DNA of 64,000 bases from NCBI GenBank assembly GCA_963798015.1, contig CAWCSA010000025.1, positions 62,001 to 126,000 of the forward strand, written 5' to 3'. The notes beneath the pieces are model-generated. The model saw nothing but the letters and a program-made list of their open reading frames with translations. It ran no database searches and was not told the DNA's origin. Positions 18,172 to 26,938 of this stretch are shown one piece after another (positions within the stretch are counted from its first letter, which is position 1; each line of letters starts with the position of its first letter). Position numbers and translations under genes: made by a program. The stretch comes from Roseiarcus sp963798015 (GTDB taxonomy: Bacteria; Pseudomonadota; Alphaproteobacteria; Rhizobiales; Beijerinckiaceae).

Positions 18172-18930
18172 TCAGAACCCGCTGACCACATACCCGCCGT
18201 CCACGGGCAGGGTCGTCGCGGTGACGAACAGCGCCGCGGCTGAGCAGAAGAAGATCGTTGCGCCGACGAGGTCGTCGACAGTTCCCCATCGTTTCAGCGC
18301 CGCTTTCGCCTCGATTTTCTTCGCGGGCACGGGGTCAGTCCAGAGCCCCTTCGTCATGTCGGTCTTGTGATAGCCGGGCGCGATCGCATTGACCCGGATG
18401 CCTTCCGGGCCGAAGCGATGGGCGAGCGTGCGGGTCAAACCGAGAAGGCCGGTTTTGCTCGCGGAATAGGCCGGCACGGCGTCGTCGACGACAAAGCTCA
18501 GCATCGAGGCGACGTTCACAATGGCGCCTTTCGACTTCGCGAGCAGCGGCCTCGACGCCATCGAAAGCCGCATCACGCTGTTGAGATTGACGTCCATCAC
18601 GTCGAGAAAGTCTGCTTCCTCATATTCCTTCTCCGGCTTGGCGACGCCCGCGGCGTTAATCAGCGCATCGAGGCTCGCAAACCCGCCGACGAAAGCGTTG
18701 ATCGCCTTCCGATCGCGCACGTCGAGCAGTTCAAAACGAACGCCTTTTGCCTCGCTGTCAGCGCGTGCGGCGTCGAGCCGCGCTTGTGAAGCGCCAGTTG
18801 CGGTAACTTCGGCGCCGAGCCGTGCGAAGCCTTTTGCAATGGCGAGGCCGATGCCGCTCGTGCCCCCTGATATAAGGACGCGCTTGCCGGCGAACAGGTC
18901 GGGGCGGAAAGTTGCGAGAATTTCGTCCAT
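18172..18930 (-). CDS. SDR-family oxidoreductase
   Basis: A 252-residue classical SDR: cofactor motif VLISGGTSGIGLAIAKG at about residues 18-34, then INAAG, and catalytic Ser in VNVASMLSFV with YSASK. The conserved PGYHKTDMTK loop and the C-terminal DGGYVVSGF follow. The sequence is unlike the other SDR of the operon (12606-13379), so each probably oxidises a different polyol. It starts 14 bases after the upstream kinase stop. No substrate can be assigned from sequence. Confidence 0.86.
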   Translation of the reverse strand: MDEILATFRPDLFAGKRVLISGGTSGIGLAIAKGFARLGAEVTATGASQARLDAARADSEAKGVRFELLDVRDRKAINAFVGGFASLDALINAAGVAKPEKEYEEADFLDVMDVNLNSVMRLSMASRPLLAKSKGAIVNVASMLSFVVDDAVPAYSASKTGLLGLTRTLAHRFGPEGIRVNAIAPGYHKTDMTKGLWTDPVPAKKIEAKAALKRWGTVDDLVGATIFFCSAAALFVTATTLPVDGGYVVSGF

Positions 18931-18944
18931 ACCCAGGATTCTCC

Positions 18945-20453
18945 TCAGGGTGCGGCGGCGAGCGCGTCGAGGTCGTCGTAGAGCGCCTGTGAATGCGCGT
19001 AGAGCCGGTCGAAGACCGGCTGCATCCGGGCGTAGGTGCGCGCCCAGCCCGGGTCCGGCGTCACCTCATCGACATAGCGCACGTAAGACGCGACTGCGTC
19101 TTCGAGTTGGGCGAAACGGCCAACGGCGGTCGCCGCCAGCGCGGCGCAGCCGATGACGCCGCATTCGGGCTCCTTCGGAACTGCGATCGGGACGCCATAA
19201 ACGCTTGCCTTGATCTTCAGCCAAAGCTCAGTCTTGGCGCCGCCGCCCGAGGCTATGACTCGCTCGAGCGCGCGGCCGGCGGCTTTCTCCATGATACGGA
19301 GGTGGCGGGCGGCGGCGAAGGCGACGCCCTCAAGGACGGCGCGATGAAGATGCGCGAGCCCATGCCCCGCCCCGAGCCCGAAGAACTGCGCCCGCGCATT
19401 GCGGTGCGCGCCGAGCCTCTCGCCGGTGAGATAAGGCATGAAGAAGAGGCCGTCTGAGCCCGCGGGCGCCGAGGCGGCGCGCGCGGTGATGTCGCTATAG
19501 GCGAGCGCCTTCTCGTGAAACGCCCGCCGCGCCCACCGCATCGCGTCGCCACCCGTTTCGAGCAGGACGAACGGCCCCCAATGGCCCTCGATGGTCGCGA
19601 CGTTGCAGACTTCGGGGTCGAGCAGCGGCGCGTCGGCGATCAGCGTGAGAATGCAGGACGTGCCCGTGACGTCAGAGGCGAGGCCGGGCCGACAGGCGCC
19701 GGAGCCGAGCAACGCCATCGGATAGTCGGCGCCGCCGACCAGTACAGGCGTTCCTTCGTGCAGTCCCGTCTCGCGCGCCGCTTCGGCCGTGACTGCGCCA
19801 AGAATCTCCAACGGCTCCCGGATCGACGGCAGCTTGGCGGCGTCGAGGTCGAGCAGACCGATCATCGTCTCCGACCAGCGGCGCGCTTTCGGATTCATGA
19901 GGAAGCTGCATGAGGCGTCCCCAGAATCCATCGCGATCTCGCCGGTGAGACGAAGATTGATGTAGTCCTTCGGCATGAGGACCGCGCGTGCAGCTTCATA
20001 AGCCGCTGGATCGTTCCGCTTAAGCCACAACAGTTTGAACGCTGGCCAGGCAGGGGTCGGCGGGTTGCCGCTCTCGGCGAGATATGCCGAGGCGCCGTAC
20101 TCGCGCTCGAAGTCAGCGACAAGGCCTGCAGTGCGCTTGTCGTTCCATAACGGGGCCGCTTCGCGCGTCGGCTGCCCCCTGTCGTCGACGAGCACCGTGC
20201 CGTGCATCTGGCCGCATGCGCAGATGGCGGCAACCCGCTCGCGTCCGTTCTCGACTGCGGCGAGCGCGTCGCGGATCGAGGCGGAGACGCCGTCCCACCA
20301 GTCGAGCGGCCTCTGCTCCGCCCAGCCAAATTGCGGCACAATCTGGTCAAGCTCGCGCGCGGCGATGTGAAGGATCTCGCCCGCCAAATCCACCAGCGCG
20401 GCCCGGACGCTTCCGGTGCCGACGTCGATGGAAAGGGTCAGATCGCGGGCCAT
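18945..20453 (-). CDS. xylB: Xylulokinase-like FGGY kinase
   Basis: This 502-residue FGGY kinase starts LTLSIDVGTGSVRAALVD. It carries the CGQMHGTVLVDD motif typical of xylulokinases (substrate contact by Met-His), then GGADYPMALLG, SDVTGTSCILTL, and the C-terminal RVIASGGGAKTELWLKIKAS and GVIGCAALAA. It should phosphorylate D-xylulose or a close ketose and feed the pentose phosphate pathway. The gene starts four bases after the permease stop, so uptake and phosphorylation are co-expressed. Specificity for L-xylulose or D-ribulose cannot be ruled out. Confidence 0.86.
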   Translation of the reverse strand: MARDLTLSIDVGTGSVRAALVDLAGEILHIAARELDQIVPQFGWAEQRPLDWWDGVSASIRDALAAVENGRERVAAICACGQMHGTVLVDDRGQPTREAAPLWNDKRTAGLVADFEREYGASAYLAESGNPPTPAWPAFKLLWLKRNDPAAYEAARAVLMPKDYINLRLTGEIAMDSGDASCSFLMNPKARRWSETMIGLLDLDAAKLPSIREPLEILGAVTAEAARETGLHEGTPVLVGGADYPMALLGSGACRPGLASDVTGTSCILTLIADAPLLDPEVCNVATIEGHWGPFVLLETGGDAMRWARRAFHEKALAYSDITARAASAPAGSDGLFFMPYLTGERLGAHRNARAQFFGLGAGHGLAHLHRAVLEGVAFAAARHLRIMEKAAGRALERVIASGGGAKTELWLKIKASVYGVPIAVPKEPECGVIGCAALAATAVGRFAQLEDAVASYVRYVDEVTPDPGWARTYARMQPVFDRLYAHSQALYDDLDALAAAP

Positions 20454-20457
20454 GCGC

Positions 20458-21447
20458 TCAGTGCTTCAGCGATCCGGCGCCGTACTGAATCAGCATGGCG
20501 AGGACGATGATCAGCCCCATGTAGACGTTCTGGTTATAGCCCGGAACGCCCGCGAGATTCATGATATTGGCGATGATGCCCATGACCAGCGCCCCGAGCA
20601 GCGTGTTGATCACGCCGCCGCGTCCGCCCATGAGGCTCGCGCCGCCGATGACCACCGCCGCGATCACGTCGAGCTCCGCTCCGACCCCGACCTGCGCGGA
20701 GCCCACGCCGGTGCGGCTCGTGGCGATGATCCCGGCGACAGCCGCAAGGGCCCCCGAGATCACGTAGACCGAAACGATGTAGCGCGGCACCGGAATGCCC
20801 GACAGGCGCACTGCTTCCTCGTTGGAGCCAATGGCGGTGATGATGCGGCCGAAACTCGTAAAGTTGAGCACGATCCCGCCGACGATGAAGATAGCGAACA
20901 TGAGGATGACGGGTTGCGGCAGGCCGAACAGGAAGCCGGAGCCGAAATCGGCGAGCGGGTCGCCGCTGTCGCCAAGCGGAATGGGCCGGCCGGCCGAGAA
21001 GATCAGGGACAGGCCGCGCGCGATCGCCATCATCGCCAGCGACATGACGAAGGAGGGCAGCTTCAGATAGGCGACGAACGCCCCGGTCACGACGCCGCAC
21101 GCCGCACCGGACAGAACGACCAGTAAAATGCTGACCGGCATGCTGAAGCCGGAGAAGGCGATGAAATAGGCGCTCAGCACGCTGCCGAGTGCGGCGATCG
21201 AACCGACCGACAGATCGATGCCGCGCGTCAGGATGACGTAGAGCATCCCGACCGCCATGATGCCGGAGCTCGAGGCCACCTGCCTGAGCACATTGAGCAA
21301 GTTTGGCTTGGTCAGAAAGCTCGGCGACCAGAAGGAGGCGGCCACGACCAGCACGATGAAGATGCCAAGAGTGCCGAAGCGGTGAAGGAAAACGCCAAAA
21401 TCAAACCGCCGTCCGCTGTCCGCCGGGGCTCCGGTCATCGCCGTCAT
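20458..21447 (-). CDS. Sugar ABC transporter permease (RbsC type)
   Basis: A 329-residue polytopic inner-membrane protein with about 9-10 hydrophobic segments. It carries the BPD_transp_2 signature: ILTRGIDLSVGSIAALGSVL, FVMSLAMMAIARGLSLIFS and the coupling helix region NEEAVRLSGI, plus GGASLMGGRGG near the end. It forms the homodimeric channel of a ribose/xylose-type importer with the adjacent ATPase and binding protein. It is the third gene of the ten-gene operon and starts three bases after the ATPase stop. Confidence 0.93.
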   Translation of the reverse strand: MTAMTGAPADSGRRFDFGVFLHRFGTLGIFIVLVVAASFWSPSFLTKPNLLNVLRQVASSSGIMAVGMLYVILTRGIDLSVGSIAALGSVLSAYFIAFSGFSMPVSILLVVLSGAACGVVTGAFVAYLKLPSFVMSLAMMAIARGLSLIFSAGRPIPLGDSGDPLADFGSGFLFGLPQPVILMFAIFIVGGIVLNFTSFGRIITAIGSNEEAVRLSGIPVPRYIVSVYVISGALAAVAGIIATSRTGVGSAQVGVGAELDVIAAVVIGGASLMGGRGGVINTLLGALVMGIIANIMNLAGVPGYNQNVYMGLIIVLAMLIQYGAGSLKH

Positions 21448-21450
21448 TGG

Positions 21451-22956
21451 TTAGGCCGCCTTTGTGGGTGATGCGCTTCGGGAGATGGCCAATGAGAGCA
21501 GCTTCTCCTCGCTGTAATCCGCCGGCGCCAGTTCCCCGCGCAATTGCCCCTCGCCCATGACGAGGATGCGGTCGCAGAGGCCGAAGAGCTCTTGATGCTC
21601 AGAGGAAATGGCGAGCACCGCCTTGCCTTCTTCGGCGAGTTTGAGAATGAGGCCATAGATCTCGCTCTTCGCACCCACGTCGACGCCGCGCGTCGGTTCG
21701 TCGAGGATGATGATGTCGCCGCCGGCGAGGAACCATTTGGCCAGCACGACCTTCTGCTGGTTGCCGCCCGAGAGGCTCGAGACCGGCGCCTCGATGCGTG
21801 GGGCCTTGAGCCTGAGGCTTGCGCCAAGGTCTGTGACAATCTTGTGCTCGACCGCCCGGCGGATGAAGCCGAACCGATTCACGGCCGCGGAAAGCCGCGC
21901 CATCGTGACGTTGACGCGGATCGGCGCATCGAGGACCACGCCCTGCGCCTTGCGGTCCTCGGGCACGAGGCACACACCCGCTTTCACCGCGTCCTTCGGC
22001 GAGCGCAGCTTGCGTTCCGTTCCGTCCAGGACGATCGCCCCGCTCTCCAGCCTGTCGGCGCCAAAGATCACCCGGGCGACCTCGGTGCGGCCCGATCCGA
22101 CGAGGCCGCCAAGCCCCACAATCTCGCCCGCGCGCACAGAGAAGCTGATGTCGCGCACGAGCCGGCCCGCCTGCAGGTTGCGGACGACGAGCCGCTCCTC
22201 GCCGAGCCTGCGCGGCTTCTTCTCCGGGAACAGCGCCGCCATCGCGCGGCCGACCATCATGCGGATCATCTCGTCGATCGTGAGGTCGGCCGCGGCCTTC
22301 GTCGCCACGACCTGCCCATCCTTCATCACCGTCACGCGGTCGGCGATGCTCAACACCTCTTCGAGGCGGTGCGAGATATAGACGACGCCGACGCCTTCCG
22401 AGCGCAGGCGTCCGATGATCTCGTGCAGCCGCTCGGCGTCCTGCGCCGAAAGCACTGCGGTCGGTTCATCGAAGACGATGATCTTGACCTTGCGCGAGAG
22501 CGCCTTGGCGATCTCGACCACCTGCTGATGCGCGACCGCAAGGCTTCCGGCGCGGCGCCCCGGATCGATTTCGAATCCAAGCGAAGCGATCAGCTCGGAG
22601 GCGCGCCGCCTGAGCGCGCCGAAGGAGATGAGCCCCGACAATTCGCCGAGAAAGATGTTCTCCGCCACCGATAGATCCGGCGCGAGCGCCAGCTCCTGAT
22701 GGATGATGGCGATGCCATGCGCGCGGGCCTCGCGCGGCCCGCGGAACTCGACCGGCTTGCCGTCGATTCTGACCTCGCCGCTGCTCGGCGCCATCTCGCC
22801 GCCGAGCACGCGCATGAGCGTGGACTTGCCGGCGCCGTTCTCGCCGACCAGCGCGTGGACCTCGCCCGTCTGAACGTCAAAATCGACACCGCGCAAGGCG
22901 CGCACGCCGCCAAAGGATTTTGTAATGGCCGTAAGGCTGGCGATTTCGGCCATCAC
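21451..22956 (-). CDS. Sugar ABC transporter ATP-binding protein (RbsA type)
   Basis: A 501-residue protein with two tandem ATPase domains, as in RbsA/XylG/MglA. Domain 1 has Walker A GENGAGKSTLMRV near residue 40 and Walker B with IIVFDEPTAVLSAQDAE. Domain 2 has the usual degenerate Walker A (GLVGSGRTEVARV), signature LSGGNQQKVVLAKW and an intact Walker B IILDEPTRGVDVGAKSEIY. It energises uptake by the permease at 20458-21447 with the binding protein at 23040-24008. The 83 bases between it and the binding-protein gene contain short inverted repeats. Confidence 0.95.
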   Translation of the reverse strand: MMAEIASLTAITKSFGGVRALRGVDFDVQTGEVHALVGENGAGKSTLMRVLGGEMAPSSGEVRIDGKPVEFRGPREARAHGIAIIHQELALAPDLSVAENIFLGELSGLISFGALRRRASELIASLGFEIDPGRRAGSLAVAHQQVVEIAKALSRKVKIIVFDEPTAVLSAQDAERLHEIIGRLRSEGVGVVYISHRLEEVLSIADRVTVMKDGQVVATKAAADLTIDEMIRMMVGRAMAALFPEKKPRRLGEERLVVRNLQAGRLVRDISFSVRAGEIVGLGGLVGSGRTEVARVIFGADRLESGAIVLDGTERKLRSPKDAVKAGVCLVPEDRKAQGVVLDAPIRVNVTMARLSAAVNRFGFIRRAVEHKIVTDLGASLRLKAPRIEAPVSSLSGGNQQKVVLAKWFLAGGDIIILDEPTRGVDVGAKSEIYGLILKLAEEGKAVLAISSEHQELFGLCDRILVMGEGQLRGELAPADYSEEKLLSLAISRSASPTKAA

Positions 22957-23039
22957 GCCTCATGGGGGAAGGACGGGCGGAGACGCGAGCCCCGCCTCTG
23001 GTTTCCGTCGGATCGCGAATCTTGCAGGATCCGCGCGGC

Positions 23040-24008
23040 TTAGAACACTGCATCCTTGCGATAGTACTTGTCGACGTTCTCCTGGGTGATCACGTCGGGC
23101 TTGGTAAGGACGAGCTTGGGAAAATCGGCCGGAAGGTCGCCCTTGAGCGCCTTGACGCCGATGTCGACGGCGGTGCGCGCCACGAGAGCGGGATCGTTGA
23201 GGCCGGTCGCGCCATACTTGCCTTCCTTGATGAGTTCGAGCGCTTCCTTCTGGCCGTCGGCGGCGGCGAGCACCAGTACGCCCTTCTTGTTGGCGGCCTC
23301 GAGCGCCTTGATCGCGCCGAGCACCATCGAGTCGTTCTCGCCGAGAATGACGTTGGCGTCCGGATGGGCTTGCAACTGGTCTTCCGCAGCTTTCAGACCT
23401 CCATCCGTCGACCACGCGCCCCAGCCCTGGCCGAGCACCTCAAAGCCGGCATGGCCATCGTCGACGAGCTGGCCCTCCAACAGACCCTTGAAGACGCCGA
23501 GGCGCCGGTCGCGGCCGACCTCGTTACCCTGCGAGCCCGATAGCAGGATCATCTTGATCGGCTTGCCCTCCATCTTTTTGGCGAGCCACTCGCCGACCAG
23601 AAATCCGTTCTGGTCATTCGACGAACGCACCTGGGTGACGACGTGCGCCTTGGGGTTGATGCTTGAATCCATCACCACGACCTTGACGCCAGCCTTGGTG
23701 GCCGCGTTCGCCGCGGCGACGAGGCCCTCGGGGTCGCGAGGATTAAGGATCAGCAGGTTGACGCCCTTGGCGACCATGTCCTCGATGTCGGCGATTTGCT
23801 TGCCCATGTCGTTCTGGCCGTCGGACTGCGAAACCTCGCATCCGGCCTTCTTGGCCTCATCGGCCGCGGCCGCGAGCTGGGCGGCGAAATAGGGAGCGCT
23901 CAGCGTGTACATGGCGATCCCGACCTTGCAATCGGCTGCCTCCGCCGCGCCGTAGGCGCCGGCCGTGAGAACGGCGGCGAGCGCTATCGCCGAAATGGCT
24001 GTCTTCAT
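23040..24008 (-). CDS. Sugar ABC transporter periplasmic binding protein (RbsB type)
   Basis: A 322-residue type-I periplasmic binding protein. It has a Sec signal peptide (MKTAISAIALAAVLTAGAYG, cleavage near AAEAA-DCK), the first lobe start KVGIAMYTLSAPYFAAQLAA, the hinge region LLILNPRDPEGLVAA, and the effector loop NDQNGFLVGEWLAKKM. A strong ribosome site (GGAGGAAA) precedes the ATG at 24008. It is the first gene of the minus-strand operon, so the divergent region to 24276 holds the operon promoter. The ligand is unknown; the downstream enzymes point to a pentose, pentitol or tetritol. Confidence 0.93.
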   Translation of the reverse strand: MKTAISAIALAAVLTAGAYGAAEAADCKVGIAMYTLSAPYFAAQLAAAADEAKKAGCEVSQSDGQNDMGKQIADIEDMVAKGVNLLILNPRDPEGLVAAANAATKAGVKVVVMDSSINPKAHVVTQVRSSNDQNGFLVGEWLAKKMEGKPIKMILLSGSQGNEVGRDRRLGVFKGLLEGQLVDDGHAGFEVLGQGWGAWSTDGGLKAAEDQLQAHPDANVILGENDSMVLGAIKALEAANKKGVLVLAAADGQKEALELIKEGKYGATGLNDPALVARTAVDIGVKALKGDLPADFPKLVLTKPDVITQENVDKYYRKDAVF

Positions 24009-24079
24009 CAGTTTCCTCCACCATCGTTGTTTTTAGGCCCATGAAAGGCACACTTTGTAGCCTAAATACAGAATTGGTT

Positions 24080-24102
24080 TACGTCAAGCTTGTTCTGACG
24101 TA
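24080..24102. promoter_or_regulatory. Inverted repeat TACGTCA-N9-TGACGTA, candidate operator
   Basis: Seven-base perfect arms at 24080-24086 and 24096-24102 are separated by nine bases. The repeat lies 72 bases upstream of the binding-protein start on the minus strand. The position suits an operator for the sugar operon. The operon's own SorC-family regulator is the most obvious candidate to bind it, but no data here show that. Confidence 0.55.
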
Positions 24103-24212
24103 TAAAATTTGAACTCATCGCCCATTTAAGCAAGTGTGCGCTGCGCAACGACGATTTTATGTCTAAACTATGGTCTTAACGTGTCACTTTAGAGAGATTG
24201 AGTAGGCGTGTA

Positions 24213-24237
24213 TTGACTTTAATGTAGTAAAACTACA
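24213..24237 (+). promoter_or_regulatory. Promoter-like element with a perfect HexR-type palindrome
   Basis: A -35-like TTGACT at 24213-24218 is followed by the palindrome TGTAGTAAAACTACA at 24223-24237. The palindrome matches the published HexR consensus TGTARTWWWAYTACA, quoted from memory, at every position. It would lie between or over the -35 and -10, 40 bases before the cupin PGI start. This suits repression by a HexR/RpiR-type regulator, and one is encoded at 26939-27832. Confidence 0.7.
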
Positions 24238-24276
24238 GACTGCCCGCGATGCCTTAATTTCCTGAAAGGGAGGAAA

Positions 24277-24903
24277 ATGACGCTGATCGAACCAGGCGTT
24301 TGTCGCGTGGACGTCATTCGCGGCCAACTCGTGGGCGCCACAAACCGCTACGTGAAAACCCTCGCCGACCTGGATGGCCTCTATGAGGACGCCGTTGCGT
24401 TCGACGCACTGAAAGGCGTGATGAAGGACGAGGTCGTCTACGAAGTCACCGACTACAAGCCCTCGACCAACCCAGGCGACATGATCATGGGGGTGACGCG
24501 CATTCGGCCCGGAAAGGTCGGACGTGAATATTTCCTCACGCGCGGCCACGTCCACGCCAACGCGAACCGGCCAGAAATGTACTACGGCGAGAGTGGATGC
24601 GGCTTGATGTTGCTCGAATCTCCCGAAGGCGAAATTCGAACCGTCGAGATCGAAGCGCGGACCCTCTGCTACGTTCCACCCTTCTGGATTCATCGTTCCG
24701 TCAACACTGGCTCTGCCCAGTTGGTGATGACCTTCGCATATCCTGCCGACGCCGGTCAGGACTACGCAATCATCGAAGAAGCGGGTGGCATGAAGAGTCG
24801 CGTGGTCGATGATGGGAAGAGCGGATGGATGCTGATCGACAATGCGGGATACCGAGGGCGGTCCGCTAGGCGAGTCGAGCGCGTTTATGCATCCGCCTTG
24901 TAA
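24277..24903 (+). CDS. Cupin-type glucose-6-phosphate isomerase
   Basis: A 208-residue cupin phosphoglucose isomerase (archaeal-type, PF06560), unrelated to classical PGI. The metal site is visible in TRGHVHANANRPEMYYGESG (two His, a Glu) and the later His in PPFWIHRSVN. It interconverts fructose 6-phosphate and glucose 6-phosphate. The start is fixed by GGGAGG seven bases upstream. It is the first gene of a plus-strand group directly behind the HexR-type palindrome. Together with fructokinase and HxlAB, whose product is F6P, it would channel carbon to G6P. Cupin PGIs are uncommon in proteobacterial chromosomes, so transfer is possible. Confidence 0.9.
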   Translation: MTLIEPGVCRVDVIRGQLVGATNRYVKTLADLDGLYEDAVAFDALKGVMKDEVVYEVTDYKPSTNPGDMIMGVTRIRPGKVGREYFLTRGHVHANANRPEMYYGESGCGLMLLESPEGEIRTVEIEARTLCYVPPFWIHRSVNTGSAQLVMTFAYPADAGQDYAIIEEAGGMKSRVVDDGKSGWMLIDNAGYRGRSARRVERVYASAL

Positions 24904-25023
24904 GATCTCGCGAGACGTTCCTGCGTCGGGCGACCTCCCTCACTCGGCTCGTCGCGCTTGGGACGGCCTAAAAGTGAGCCGACGGACCGCGCGAAATCCT
25001 CACCGCATGACGAGCGTTTGGCG

Positions 25024-25986
25024 ATGACGAAGTTCGAACACGCGACTACGCCGACGCTCTATTTCTTTGGCGTGACCACCGCAAAGAGTTCGATCATGAA
25101 GGTGTTCCCGGCCTGGGCGAAACACCTCGGCCTTCGCGACGCCGTCATCAAGGGAATCGACTTTCCGTTGCACGCTCCGCGCGAGGCCTATCGCGCCGCG
25201 GTCACGTTCCTGAAGAATGACGCCAACTCGCTCGGCGCGCTGGTCACCACGCACAAGATCGACCTCTATCACGCTTGCCGCGACCTTTTTGATGTCATCG
25301 ACCCGCACGCGATCTTCATGGGCGAAACAAGCTGCCTTTCGAAACAGGGCGGCAAGCTCGTTTGCCACGCTAAAGACCCGATTTCTTCCGGCCTCACTCT
25401 TGATGGTTTCCTTCCCGAGCGGCACTTCCAACAAACCGGCGCCGAACTGTTTTCCATGGGCGCCGGCGGCTCAACGATCGCGCTAACCTGGCACCTGATG
25501 CAGAAGGCCCGCGGCGCCGACCGGCCCTCTCGGATCGTCGTTTCTAACCGAAGCCAGGCGCGGCTTCAGGAGATCCGCCGGATTCATGCGGAGCTCCATT
25601 CCGGTGTTCCGACCGAATACGTCGTCGCCCCACAGGCGAGCGACAATGACGCGGTGCTCGCAAACCTGCGTCCCGCCTCACTCGTGATCAACGCCACGGG
25701 TCTCGGCAAAGATGCGCCCGGCTCGCCGCTGACTACCGGGGCACGCTTTCCCGAACGTTCCATCGTCTGGGACCTCAACTATCGCGGCGATCTCGTCTTT
25801 CTCGATCAGGCGTGTGCACAAGAAACGAGCCGCTCGCTCCAGATCGAGGATGGCTGGACATATTTCCTGCACGGCTGGACACAGGTCATCGCGGAGGTCT
25901 TCCATATTCGGATCCCCGCTCACGGTCCGGAATTCGAGACTTTATCAAGGATCGCTCAGAGCACAGCAACGACGCCGACGGCTTGA
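25024..25986 (+). CDS. Shikimate dehydrogenase-family protein
   Basis: A 320-residue protein with the two-domain shikimate/quinate dehydrogenase layout. The N-terminal substrate domain has FFGVTTAKSSIMKVFPAWAK in place of the usual G-x-P-x-x-H-S-x-S-P. It continues with IDFPLHAPREAYRAAV and LGALVTTHKIDLYH, where the TTHK lysine matches the catalytic Lys. The NAD(P) domain contains LFSMGAGGSTIALTWHL, then VSNRSQARLQEI and VINATGLGKD. The divergent substrate loop means this is probably not AroE but a paralogue for another hydroxy acid or cyclitol. Start ATG 25024. It stands 120 bases after the isomerase. Confidence 0.8.
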   Translation: MTKFEHATTPTLYFFGVTTAKSSIMKVFPAWAKHLGLRDAVIKGIDFPLHAPREAYRAAVTFLKNDANSLGALVTTHKIDLYHACRDLFDVIDPHAIFMGETSCLSKQGGKLVCHAKDPISSGLTLDGFLPERHFQQTGAELFSMGAGGSTIALTWHLMQKARGADRPSRIVVSNRSQARLQEIRRIHAELHSGVPTEYVVAPQASDNDAVLANLRPASLVINATGLGKDAPGSPLTTGARFPERSIVWDLNYRGDLVFLDQACAQETSRSLQIEDGWTYFLHGWTQVIAEVFHIRIPAHGPEFETLSRIAQSTATTPTA

Positions 25987-25992
25987 CGCCAG

Positions 25993-26897
25993 ATGAACGG
26001 AGATCCGAAGACTGTTCGACTTCCGGTCAATCTTGAGGAGCGACGATTCTCAGGGTCTCTCGCGGCGCGATTGGTTGCGGGCGAGGAAGATCCGAAAATC
26101 CTTGTTTACTGGCTTGGCCAAGCCGGCTTCGTTTTTCAAGCCGGGGGCGCCGGCTGCTTATCGACCCCTACCTCTCGGACACGCTCGCGGACAAGTATCG
26201 AGGCAGCGCGACGCCGCATGAGCGAATGGCGCCCCCTCCGATCGATTTGTGTGAGCTTGGGAAAGTCGATCTTGTCCTTGCGACGCACCATCATACTGAT
26301 CACATGGATCCGGGAACTCTGTCGCCCCTTGCGCAAGCGCAGTCGTCCCTGCGCTTTGTTGTCCCGCGAGCAAGCCGCGCGGAGGCGCTCAAGCGTACCG
26401 GCGTGTTTGGGAATCGGCTCGTTCTATTGGACGCGGACGAAACATTTGCGCCCTGGCCGGCCTTTTCGGTGGTGGCCCTCCGCGCCGCTCACGAAACGCT
26501 AGAGCGAGACGAGGAAGGCAATCATCGTTTTCTCGGCTATGGGTTGGTGTTTAGGCAGGCGGGGCGGCCAGACATCACGGTGATTCATTCCGGCGACACG
26601 ATCCCGTTCAAAGGGCAATTGGAAGAGATCCGCAAGTTGCGGCCGGACCTTCTACTTTTGCCAGTGAACGGACGCTCTGCCGCGCTCACCGCTCGTGGAG
26701 TTCCGGGTAATCTGACTCTCGATGAAGCCGTGGCGTTGACAATCGACAGCGGCGCGTCGGCGATGATCGCTCACCACCACGGGCTCTTCGCGTTCAATAC
26801 GCTTCCGCTCGAAATGATCGAGAGAAAAGCCCGTGAGCCCGACTTGCCTGTCCGGCTCATACCGGCGAGGGAAGGCTTGGAAGTCAGGATCGGCTGA
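25993..26897 (+). pseudogene. MBL-fold hydrolase (UlaG-like lactonase), frameshifted
   Basis: The frame opens with the ATG at 25993 and reaches YWLGQAGFVFQAG. The next conserved piece (RRLLIDPYLSDTLADKY) and everything after it, including the metal motif ATHHHTDHMDP, HSGDTIPFKGQ and AHHHGLFAFNTL, are in another frame. Adding one G to the GGGGG run at 26143-26147 restores a 301-residue metallo-beta-lactamase-fold protein resembling UlaG (L-ascorbate-6-phosphate lactonase) and related sugar-acid lactonases. So the sequence shows a one-base deletion, from error or mutation. It lies between the shikimate-dehydrogenase-like gene and the RpiR regulator. Confidence 0.8.
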
Positions 26898-26938
26898 TCC
26901 CGGTCCGCGGATTGGCGCGAGAGGTTGCTTGGGAGGCG

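Noticed and set aside
22957..23039. Possible terminator between the binding-protein and ATPase genes
   Set aside because: Only 5-6 bp stems with large loops and no T-run; too weak to call.
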